Part shown: piece after piece, positions 31,788-37,988 of the stretch
How positions within the stretch are numbered: position 1 is the first letter of the stretch
How the letters are laid out: the number at the start of each line of letters is the position of its first letter
Assembly: GCA_002478045.1 (NCBI GenBank)
Contig: DLLT01000026.1
Location: 1-37,988, forward strand
Direction of reading: 5' to 3'
Source of the DNA: Porphyromonadaceae bacterium UBA7555
Lineage (GTDB): Bacteria > Bacteroidota > Bacteroidia > Bacteroidales > Muribaculaceae
Length of the DNA: 37,988 nucleotides
Notes under the pieces: model-generated
What the model saw: only the letters and a program-made list of their open reading frames with translations
Told to the model about the DNA's origin: nothing
Databases searched by the model: none
Translations under genes and position numbers: made by a program

Positions 31788-32432
31788 TTACAGATAGTAG
31801 CCTATCGAGACGGCAAAGCAACCTTGTTTCCAGGAAGCGCCATCAGCTTTGTCACGATCATTGAGGCCGAAAGTGTAGTCGGCTCCGATATAGAAACGGC
31901 TGACCACAACGCCGGCGCCGAGATTCCATCCCATATTGAAACGGTTTATATCTTCATCGTAGGGATTCGATTCCATGTCGAATTTCTTGGCGTTCTTCCA
32001 GCTACCCGCAAGCCCGATACCGAAGCTGGGACCGGTGAACAGCTTGAGGTCGCAGACACCCAGATCGAAATTATATCCCAAGCGTACGGGTATTTGAAGG
32101 CCGAATTGGCGTAGTGCGATATCCGCCTTTACATTATGGAGTATTCCATCTTCTCCGGCCTGTATGTCCGTGCCTGTATTATGGTACACAAGATACATTC
32201 CGGGCTCAAGGAATAGGTTGGATAAAAGGTCAATGTCGGCCACAACACCGGCATGGAAACCGCATCCGGCCTTGAACACATCTACAGAAGCGCCTTCGGA
32301 TTTTACACCGCCGGGAACGGTTACATCCAGTCCGGCACGGACACCGAAGTCAATGGCATACGACTGTGCGGGAGCAAACGCCGCAACGGCTGCAACAAGC
32401 GATGCTGCAATAGTCTTAATGGATTTTTTCAT
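31788..32432 (-). CDS. Outer-membrane beta-barrel protein
   Basis: A 214-residue protein with a signal peptide (cleavage after about residue 26, QSYA|IDFG) and alternating beta strands rich in Gly and aromatics, ending YYL. It fits the small 8-stranded barrel proteins (PorT/OmpA-like barrel) common in Bacteroidota. Motifs such as PGMYLVYHNTG, LGYNFDLG and GPSFGIGLAG are typical strand-turn patterns. Likely located in the outer membrane; no specific function. It starts 61 bp after the prenyl synthase gene on the same strand, with a weak -7-like box between them. Confidence 0.83.
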   Translation of the reverse strand: MKKSIKTIAASLVAAVAAFAPAQSYAIDFGVRAGLDVTVPGGVKSEGASVDVFKAGCGFHAGVVADIDLLSNLFLEPGMYLVYHNTGTDIQAGEDGILHNVKADIALRQFGLQIPVRLGYNFDLGVCDLKLFTGPSFGIGLAGSWKNAKKFDMESNPYDEDINRFNMGWNLGAGVVVSRFYIGADYTFGLNDRDKADGASWKQGCFAVSIGYYL

Positions 32433-32468
32433 CTTTTTAATAAGTATTTAAGTGAATAATCTGGTTGA

Positions 32469-32476
32469 CAAAGTAA
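32469..32476 (-). promoter_or_regulatory. Weak -7-like box before the outer-membrane protein gene
   Basis: The minus strand reads TTACTTTG, one mismatch from TAnnTTTG, 36 bp before the ATG. Cotranscription with the prenyl synthase gene is the alternative. Confidence 0.35.
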
Positions 32477-32493
32477 TCTCGCGCATCGTTATT

Positions 32494-33474
32494 TTAATAT
32501 CGGCGCGAGATAATATAGCCGAACAACTCGATGAGCGACTTCTTGGCCTCGCCGTCATCGAAGCCGTCGAGCAACGCGACAGCACGTGTGCGCATATCTT
32601 CCATAACCGCGTAGGCATAATCGATGCCGCCGCCGTCTATGGCATAAGCCGTCAGTCGGGCAATATCGTCCTCATCAAGAGATGCTTTCTTGCTCAGTTC
32701 AACCATCTCGGCATTGGCCGCATCGGTGCCGGTGCGCAATACGTGCAGCAGCGGCAGTGTAATCTTGCCTTCGCGCAAGTCATTGGCGGTAGGCTTGCCC
32801 ACAGTGTCTTGCTGTGCCGGGAAATAATCAAAGATGTCGTCACGTATCTGGAAGCACAGACCCAGCAATCGCGCAAACTCGCTGAGACGCTCCTTGCGCT
32901 CATCGGCTACACCCTGGGCATAGCATCCCATCTGCGAGCACGCCACAAATAACGAGGCAGTCTTGTATTCTATAATCTTGAAGTATGCATCTTCGTCAAG
33001 GTTGTGATAACGTGCACTGTATATCTGGTCCAGCTCACCGAGGCTCAACAACTTGCCCAAATGGCACAAAGATTCGATGATGCGTGTATCGCCCGTAACT
33101 ATGGCCTGCTGCATCGATGTAGACACAAAAAAGTCACCCACGAGCACCGCTATATGATTGTCCCACATTGCATTGACCGTCGGGCGGCCGCGACGCATCG
33201 TCGAGCCGTCAACTACATCATCGTGTATTAGCGAGGCATTGTGCAACAGCTCGACAGATGCTGCTGCACGCAACACCTTGTCAGTCACCGGACCGAAAAG
33301 CCGAGCGCTCAGCATCACTATTATGGGGCGAATAAGTTTGCCCTTACTTCTCAGATAATTGGCAATCACATTATCCATCAACGGATTGGATGCGGCCAAT
33401 TGTTCTGCTATAAGCGCATTGAGCCTTTCGATGTCGGGGGCTATCTCCTGTCGTATTTTTTCGAGGATATCCAT
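32494..33474 (-). CDS. Long-chain polyprenyl diphosphate synthase
   Basis: 326 residues from ATG 33474 (MDILEKIRQ). It has the first aspartate-rich motif HDDVVDGSTMRRGRPT and the second IRDDIFDY of trans-prenyltransferases. It condenses isopentenyl diphosphate units onto an allylic primer to make the side chain of menaquinone, an IspB-type role. Product chain length cannot be read with certainty. ATG 33486 is also in frame but lies inside the -7 box (33484-33491), so ATG 33474 is chosen, only 9 bp from the box. Confidence 0.92.
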   Translation of the reverse strand: MDILEKIRQEIAPDIERLNALIAEQLAASNPLMDNVIANYLRSKGKLIRPIIVMLSARLFGPVTDKVLRAAASVELLHNASLIHDDVVDGSTMRRGRPTVNAMWDNHIAVLVGDFFVSTSMQQAIVTGDTRIIESLCHLGKLLSLGELDQIYSARYHNLDEDAYFKIIEYKTASLFVACSQMGCYAQGVADERKERLSEFARLLGLCFQIRDDIFDYFPAQQDTVGKPTANDLREGKITLPLLHVLRTGTDAANAEMVELSKKASLDEDDIARLTAYAIDGGGIDYAYAVMEDMRTRAVALLDGFDDGEAKKSLIELFGYIISRRY

Positions 33475-33483
33475 ATTGCGCCG

Positions 33484-33491
33484 CAAATTTA
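33484..33491 (-). promoter_or_regulatory. -7 box 9 bp before the prenyl synthase start
   Basis: The minus strand reads TAAATTTG, a full TAnnTTTG match. The leader would be only a few nucleotides. Confidence 0.6.
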
Positions 33492-33525
33492 CGAATTTTT
33501 CGCGGCATTACAGAGGATTTCCTCG

Positions 33526-33705
33526 TCAAACTTTCAGCCCTCTTATGCACACAGCTCCCTTCACGGCGTTCCACATCGGCATTCGCCGCCTCGCCACTGA
33601 TACATATCCCATCTTTAAAGCATTCTTTTCTCTCCCAATGCCATTATCCGAAACGATGTCTGGCCTCACTCCATCCGCCATGCGATCGTCTAATACGCCC
33701 ACCAT
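33526..33705 (-). CDS. Possible 59-residue hypothetical protein
   Basis: An open frame from ATG 33705 to TGA 33526 with a sensible-looking but unrecognised product (MVGVLDDRMADGVRPDIVSD at the start, basic and Met-rich after). It ends about 35 bp before the prenyl synthase promoter. The frame stays open upstream of the ATG without another start. It may be chance or a decayed gene. Confidence 0.25.
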   Translation of the reverse strand: MVGVLDDRMADGVRPDIVSDNGIGREKNALKMGYVSVARRRMPMWNAVKGAVCIRGLKV

Positions 33706-33787
33706 CGCACCACCCTTTCTCCTCGCTTTATGACAAACAATTCACACCCTTCGGCATTATCTTACACAACAGCCGATTAGCGCCTCC

Positions 33788-33879
33788 GTTATACAAATTG
33801 TGGAGTTTCCGCTATACAAATTGTAGAGTTACCGCTATACAAATTGTAGAGTTTTCATTATACAAAATGTAGAATTAGG
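33788..33879. repeat. Four tandem 23-bp units with near-palindromic cores
   Basis: Units start at 33788, 33811, 33834 and 33857. Each contains TATACAAATTGTAGAG or a close variant; the TACAAATTGTA core is almost a palindrome. The units abut directly, so this is not a CRISPR array with spacers. They begin about 220 bp upstream of the DUF2851 start. Confidence 0.85.
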
Positions 33880-33930
33880 TCAGCAGAGACAAGATCGTAA
33901 ATACGCAGAGATGCTCCCCTCAAAGGTCAA

Positions 33931-33957
33931 GCTCCTCGGAGTCCCCGGAGTTCTCCG
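33931..33957. repeat. Degenerate 9-bp minisatellite, three units
   Basis: GCTCCTCGG, AGTCCCCGG and AGTTCTCCG follow each other. The unit length is the same as in the minisatellite at 3739-3792 but the sequence is unrelated. Confidence 0.4.
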
Positions 33958-33994
33958 AATCTGTCTACCATACCGGTAATTCGCGAAAAATGCT

Positions 33995-34002
33995 TAACTT
34001 CG
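33995..34002 (+). promoter_or_regulatory. Degenerate -7 box 8 bp before the DUF2851 start
   Basis: TAACTTCG has one mismatch from TAnnTTTG and ends 8 bp before ATG 34011. The position matches the other short-leader genes in this window. Confidence 0.35.
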
Positions 34003-34010
34003 CATACGGT

Positions 34011-35300
34011 ATGGAAATGCTGATGCAACATATCTGGCAGCACAAAATGTGGAGCGGCGCTCCCGAGTTGCGCACTGTCGATGGCCGCGAACTTGAGGTC
34101 ATCGACCAAGGTATGCTAAACACCGGACCGGGTCCGGACTTCTTCAATGCCAAGGTACGCATCGGCGACGCCGTATGGGTCGGCAATGTCGAGGTGCACG
34201 TTCGCGCCTCGGATTGGCATATGCACGGGCACGACAATGACCCGGCATATCGCAACGTGGTGTTGCACGTGGTGAGCGAAGACGACTGCCGCATCTGCAT
34301 CGACAGGCGCGAAGTGCCGCAGACGTTACTTCCTCTGGCTCCGGAAGTGATTGAACAATACGAAAGCATCACCCATCCGCGCGTAGGAGATGCCTACCCG
34401 TGTCGCGAACGCTTGGCCGAAATCCCACGCCTATGGATAGACGATTGGATGACCTCGTTGGGGTATGACCGCTTGCAGACCAAGGCTGATGCCGCTCTGG
34501 ACCTGCTGGACCGCAACCACGGCGATTGGCTGGAAACGGCCTACCAATTTCTGGCGCGAGGGCTGGGCTTCGGCGCCAACGGCGAGGCGATGGAACGCAC
34601 GGCACGCAGTGTACCGCTGCGCATACTCTTCAAGCACGCTGCCGACCCCCTGTCGGCACCGGCGCTATTGCTTGGTCAAGCCGGAATGCTGCCGGTGTCC
34701 GAAGATGCCGCCGATGATGCAGTAGCCCTCAGACTAATAAGTGATTACAGCTTCCTTAGCGCCAAATTCGGGCTTACACGCCCCACGGACATACAATGGC
34801 GCACGGGCGGCATACGTCCGGCCAATGCACCATGCCGACGGTTGGCCACGCTCGCCGCTATGGTCGGCAACGGATTTGCCACGGCCACAGACGCATGGAA
34901 TGCCGCCTCGGCCGACGAGGCCGTCGCGGCACTGCGCAATGCTCCGCCGATGCACCCATACTTCACCTCTCACCACCGACCCGCCGCACTTTCGGCCCGC
35001 CCGGTCAGCGCTTCGCTAAGCATCGGAGCTGCAAATACTCTCGTAATAAACGTTGTAGCACCCCTTATATATGCACGCGGCTACGCTGCCGACGATACAG
35101 CTGCCATGGAACGCGCCGTGTATATGCTCCAAGGACTGCCGCCCGAAAACACCGCCGAAGTTCGGACATTTGCTTCTATGGGACTTGAGTGCCACGATGC
35201 CTTTGCCACACAAGCGCTACACCGCCTGCGCACCGCCTACTGCGACACGCGCAAGTGCATATACTGCCGCTGGGGCCACCGCCTCCTCGCCAAGCCTTAA
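34011..35300 (+). CDS. DUF2851 protein
   Basis: 429 residues from ATG 34011 (MEMLMQHIWQHKMW), the usual N-terminus of this Bacteroidota family. The frame is open to 33990, but that start lies ahead of the -7-like box. The conserved block EVIDQGMLNTGPGPDFFNAK, then VWVGNVEVHVRASDWHMHGH, has the look of a PD-(D/E)XK-type nuclease core, with Asp, Glu and His at plausible spacing; that is my inference. The C-terminus has a C-x2-C-like cluster (CDTRKCIYCRWGHR). The cellular role is unknown. Confidence 0.85.
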   Translation: MEMLMQHIWQHKMWSGAPELRTVDGRELEVIDQGMLNTGPGPDFFNAKVRIGDAVWVGNVEVHVRASDWHMHGHDNDPAYRNVVLHVVSEDDCRICIDRREVPQTLLPLAPEVIEQYESITHPRVGDAYPCRERLAEIPRLWIDDWMTSLGYDRLQTKADAALDLLDRNHGDWLETAYQFLARGLGFGANGEAMERTARSVPLRILFKHAADPLSAPALLLGQAGMLPVSEDAADDAVALRLISDYSFLSAKFGLTRPTDIQWRTGGIRPANAPCRRLATLAAMVGNGFATATDAWNAASADEAVAALRNAPPMHPYFTSHHRPAALSARPVSASLSIGAANTLVINVVAPLIYARGYAADDTAAMERAVYMLQGLPPENTAEVRTFASMGLECHDAFATQALHRLRTAYCDTRKCIYCRWGHRLLAKP

Positions 35301-35336
35301 CGGCTTATCGGCAACGTGAGTCGCCGGAAATCTTAT

Positions 35337-35895
35337 TAGTTCTCATGTTGGAGTTCGGCCCATTCACCATTCATAAGCCTGAATTTATATCCATCCTGCG
35401 TCCTGATGATTTTTACCTCATAAGGATCAAATTCGCCCCAGTAAACTTTAGTTATATCATTGGTGAATTTTAGTGTGATAGTTTCCCCGTTTGTTTTCTT
35501 TTTTAAGTGCGACCCGACTTCTTCGCTAAAAAAACGATTTTAGAGCCAAAGCGGCAAAAACCACTCAGCTTGCGACCAAGCCCTTGATTGTCTGTCCTAT
35601 GGTCTTTAATAGCCCAAACTGCTCCCACTAAATTAGTCGTAGTGTCACACGCATACATTGATTTATTAGAGAAAACCATCCAAGTAAACGGATTATATCT
35701 GTGTGCTTCAAGCACCGGAATAGCTTTATGTAGCGCTTCGTATATCGTAGAATCTACTATAACTTCCGGGACTCGTCGTATAGTATATCCTAGTTTGGTC
35801 CTAGGTCGAGACGTTGCCATGGCCGACACACTAAATATCAGTACAATAGCAATAGCAAAATAGTGCCATACCGTTTTATTTCGGCAATATACCAT
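35337..35895 (-). pseudogene. Second copy of the exported cassette protein, frameshifted
   Basis: Starts at ATG 35895 (MVYCRNKTVW) with a signal peptide or membrane anchor, then a core with VDSTIYEALHKAIPVLEAH and CDTTTNLVGAVW. The first frame stops at 35503. A shift at the A7 run 35528-35534 (T7 in the gene) gives SEEVGSHLKKKTNGETITL and then VKIIRTQDGYKFRLMNGEW, ending at 35337. The other copy has eight bases at the equivalent run and reads through there, so one base appears lost here. The restored protein would be about 186 residues. Candidate immunity gene relic; family unknown. Phase variation or a read error are alternatives. Confidence 0.65.
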
Positions 35896-35986
35896 ATTTG
35901 TCAATTGCCTTCTGTGTCGGTTGTTTGTTCGTTGGTGAAAACTCATAATATTTGGGTGTTATGTTTGAATTTGCGTCTTTTATTCT
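35876..35986 (-). pseudogene. C-terminal remnant of a duplicated lipoprotein gene
   Basis: A 36-residue open frame without a start, ending NITPKYYEFSP, then PTQKAIDKYGILPK and TAA. An almost identical tail (ITPPTYYEYSP, then PTQEAIDKYGILPK) lies at 36493-36580, directly after the complete upstream lipoprotein gene but in another frame. Conservation at the protein level in both copies shows this frame was coding. The rest of the second lipoprotein gene is gone. Its end overlaps the start of the pseudogene at 35895 by 20 bp. Confidence 0.6.
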
Positions 35987-36512
35987 TCATCACCATTAAA
36001 AAATCTAATCTTGTACCCATTTTGTGTACGAATGATCTTCCCCTCATCAGGATCGTATGCCCCACGAATAAAATTATCTTTGAGATATCTGAGAACAATA
36101 GTATTCCCATTCTCTTCCATTTTAATATTTGGAAGTGAGTCACTAAAAAAAACTATTTTAGTTCCTATTTTGCAAAAAAACCTTGGTATTCTGTAATACA
36201 AGGCAATATTTTCAGTATCTTCGCATTCAATAGGCCAGACGACTCCGACCAAATTCGCAGTAGTATCACGCGCATAAGCAGATTTGGTTGAAAAAACATC
36301 CAGCAAAAAGAATCATCAGCGTGCTTTTCAAGCGCAGGAATAGCCTTATGCAGCAGCATATCATACATTGTAGAATCCACCATAGCCTCATGGATTTGAT
36401 ATGTATCATATTTAGACACGGAGGGGCGCTTTGCCGTAGCGGACAAGTCTAATATTAATATTATTACGGTTATATACACATAATACAGCCTATTATTTCG
36501 GCAAGATTCCAT
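35980..36512 (-). pseudogene. First copy of the exported cassette protein, frameshifted
   Basis: Starts at ATG 36512 (MESCRNNRLYYVYITVIILI) with a hydrophobic export segment. The core has VDSTMYDMLLHKAIPALEKH. After WM the frame slips at the A6 run 36291-36296 (T6 in the gene); one extra base restores FSTKSAYARDTTANLVGVVW and the remainder to the stop at 35980, ending KIIRTQNGYKIRFFNGDEE. It is a paralogue of the pseudogene at 35337-35895, broken at a different place. The restored length is about 177 residues. An exported product downstream of a metallopeptidase toxin would suit an immunity role, but the family is unrecognised. Confidence 0.65.
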
Positions 36513-36578
36513 ATTTGTCAATTGCCTCTTGTGTCGGTGGCTCATCTTTTGGTGAATATTCATAATATGTGGGGGGGG

Positions 36579-37337
36579 TTATTTGTCCGCATAAGGAAAT
36601 AGTACTTTATAGAACGCTTCCTCGTTTTCGAATTTATATGGTTTGATATATTCGCTTTTGGGAAGTTGTTCCAGCGTAAGTGGCCTTGATGGATCCGTGG
36701 AAATGTAATCTATATGAGGCGCAATAACTCCCGTATATCGATTTATCAACTTCGCTTTCATCACACATAACACAGCTTTATCCGTTGGATGGTCAAAGGG
36801 TATGACATAGAAATTCTTGTATTGGCCTCTGCGTTCATCCTTATTTATATATTGTATGGGGGTATATAATTTCCACTCTTTTGACCCTAAGATATCGAAA
36901 AAGCCCCAATTACCAAAGTCAATAATTGTATCTCCGACAGACCCTATGGGCGCTATTGGAGAATCCGGAACGGAACACATATAATCAAGATATATATATC
37001 CCTGTGTAGCAATGGACAGATAACAATAAGGCGATTTCATCAAATCCTTTTCAGATATATTATATGGTATATTTGCCTTGTCAATATCAACCACTATAAA
37101 AGGATGGAGTGTTTTCTTTCCCAGTAAGAATGTCATATTTGCTCGATACACTGTATCAAGGATATATATGTTAATCCCTCCGTCTTCATTAAAAAGTCCG
37201 GCTGTGACTCCGAATGGATAATTCTGTGGAGTAGGATTGTCTCTCACCCATACTTTCTGCGTGAAACATGCAATAATACTTGAGAACATAATCACGAACA
37301 AAAGCACCCTTTCATTAATGTCTTTTTTCAACTTCAT
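36579..37337 (-). CDS. Lipoprotein, candidate immunity protein
   Basis: 252 residues with a lipoprotein signal (SSIIAC, Cys at residue 24) and a mature part of mixed alpha/beta character; no family recognised. Its ATG overlaps the end of the metallopeptidase gene by 23 bp, as toxin and immunity genes often do. It stops at TAA 36579 after VLFPYADK. One extra base there would continue the frame through ITPPTYYEYSP to AIDKYGILPK and a stop at 36493, a tail conserved in the remnant at 35876-35986. The original protein was therefore probably about 280 residues. The stop is followed by a C8 run. An envelope-anchored inhibitor of a periplasmic protease is my inference. Confidence 0.75.
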   Translation of the reverse strand: MKLKKDINERVLLFVIMFSSIIACFTQKVWVRDNPTPQNYPFGVTAGLFNEDGGINIYILDTVYRANMTFLLGKKTLHPFIVVDIDKANIPYNISEKDLMKSPYCYLSIATQGYIYLDYMCSVPDSPIAPIGSVGDTIIDFGNWGFFDILGSKEWKLYTPIQYINKDERRGQYKNFYVIPFDHPTDKAVLCVMKAKLINRYTGVIAPHIDYISTDPSRPLTLEQLPKSEYIKPYKFENEEAFYKVLFPYADK

Positions 37338-37988
37338 ATTTCCATTCTTTTGCCTCTATTTCAGCTTTATTATCCAAATGGCCTTTCCCGGCTTCATTCC
37401 CTTTATCATCCTTAGCAACGACTCCGGTCATCGCATTCTTGAGCATCAATTTAATATCATCCTCAGATACAATCTTTGTTCGTTTGCCGTCATTTCCAAA
37501 AGGATACATAATACCTTTATCTGAATGCTGCAAACCCAACGAATGTCCTACTTCGTGCGCGCCTGTGAGTTCAACAGCATTCGTCTTTGAAATACTTATC
37601 GCCCTACTGCCATATGCACCCGCAGTAATATTTTCATTACTCCCTCTATTGGGGTCACCACTAATCTTAGAAACAGTCATATACAAATTACCGACTTTAT
37701 CTTCGAGCATTGCATTTCGAATTGAGCCACTTTGATTGGCTACTTTACCCTCTGAAGTCGTAAGTGGTTCGACTTCGTGGTATGATAGAGCGAAGTTAAC
37801 CGTGTAGCCATCCATCGTGTATTGTCCGCTGAGGTCGTTCCAAAAGCCGATGGCGGCGGTCACTGATTCGGCATCGCTTTTATACGCGTAGTAATCAGCT
37901 GAGACTGTGATGGTCTGCTCCTCGTGGTTCACTTTCACGTGGTAGTCATTGCCCGAATCATCTCCGTACCGTATCGGATTTCCACCGC
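37315..37988 (-). CDS. Metzincin metallopeptidase domain at the end of an Rhs-like protein (partial)
   Basis: The frame is open through the right edge; about 223 residues are visible. The zinc motif HEVGHSLGLQH (37525-37557) is followed by the Met-turn GIMYP and a SEDDIKLML helix, the order seen in matrixin-like metzincins. The first visible residues, GGNPIRYGDDSGND, resemble the NPIRYxDPxGxD junction at the end of Rhs cores, after which variable toxin domains begin. I read it as the C-terminal metallopeptidase toxin of a polymorphic Rhs protein. No lipobox or signal can be judged because the N-terminus is missing. A secreted protease without Rhs core is the alternative. Composition is AT-rich compared with the core genes. 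Confidence 0.75.
   Translation of the reverse strand, partial: GGNPIRYGDDSGNDYHVKVNHEEQTITVSADYYAYKSDAESVTAAIGFWNDLSGQYTMDGYTVNFALSYHEVEPLTTSEGKVANQSGSIRNAMLEDKVGNLYMTVSKISGDPNRGSNENITAGAYGSRAISISKTNAVELTGAHEVGHSLGLQHSDKGIMYPFGNDGKRTKIVSEDDIKLMLKNAMTGVVAKDDKGNEAGKGHLDNKAEIEAKEWKYEVEKRH

Larger units (their letters stand above)
33706..34010. other. Repeat-bearing region upstream of the DUF2851 gene
   Basis: It contains four 23-bp tandem units (33788-33879), a short 9-bp minisatellite (33931-33957) and a degenerate -7 box (33995-34002). Nothing else is supported. Confidence 0.6.

Noticed and set aside
31536..32114. 192-codon plus-strand frame overlapping the outer-membrane protein gene
   Set aside because: More than half is antisense to a clear signal-peptide protein; the remainder has no promoter or motif.
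33788..33879. CRISPR array
   Set aside because: The 23-bp units abut with no unique spacers and no cas genes are present.

Overview
The window reads as a chromosomal segment of a fairly GC-rich member of the Bacteroidales (Bacteroidota), possibly close to Muribaculaceae. Supporting signs are repeated Bacteroidota-type promoters (TAnnTTTG -7 boxes), Bacteroidota families (Hc1-like histone, DUF2795, DUF3791, DUF2851), lipoproteins with a Cys-Gly start and a TonB receptor. The placement below order is inference; no rRNA or tRNA gene is present to test it.

Layout. 1-150 is the start of an unknown gene running off the left edge. 359-3672 (minus) looks like one operon: thioredoxin-like lipoprotein, DEAD-type RNA helicase, RNase Z and the tRNA deaminase TadA. 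Malate dehydrogenase and a small lipoprotein follow, each with its own terminator. 6082-6765 is a SanA/YdcF-like membrane protein. 6756-11085 (minus) is an isolated phage-like pair: an intact terminase large subunit and a large unrecognised protein, with no other phage genes. A Hc1-like histone (11479-11655) and a repeat-filled non-coding stretch follow.

12540-18254 (plus) is a three-gene defence operon: C5-cytosine methyltransferase, McrB-like AAA+ protein and McrC-like DUF2357/PD-(D/E)XK nuclease. It resembles the LlaJI type of restriction-modification. The methyltransferase and the N-terminal part of the McrB-like protein are AT-rich, while the AAA+ part and the nuclease gene have the local GC-rich character. 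The break lies just before Walker A, which suggests that the specificity parts were replaced together. A 58-residue possible winged-helix ORF and a DUF3791 gene lie downstream.

19055-30382 is mostly core: glycosyltransferase, TonB receptor plus heavy-metal-associated protein, a secreted regulatory-like-domain protein, IMP dehydrogenase (guaB), a two-domain parvulin PPIase, cobalamin adenosyltransferase, DUF2795, GAPDH and an acidic unknown protein. 30441-35300 holds a diacylglycerol-kinase-like lipid kinase, an outer-membrane beta-barrel protein, a polyprenyl diphosphate synthase, a four-unit 23-bp repeat and a DUF2851 protein.

35337-37988 (minus) is AT-rich and probably acquired. A metzincin-type metallopeptidase domain, preceded by an Rhs-core-like junction, runs off the right edge. 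It is overlapped by a lipoprotein gene and followed by a duplicated, frameshifted cassette. I read this as a polymorphic toxin with candidate immunity genes. Several genes have -7 boxes 4-9 bp before the start codon, which suggests leaderless or nearly leaderless mRNAs.
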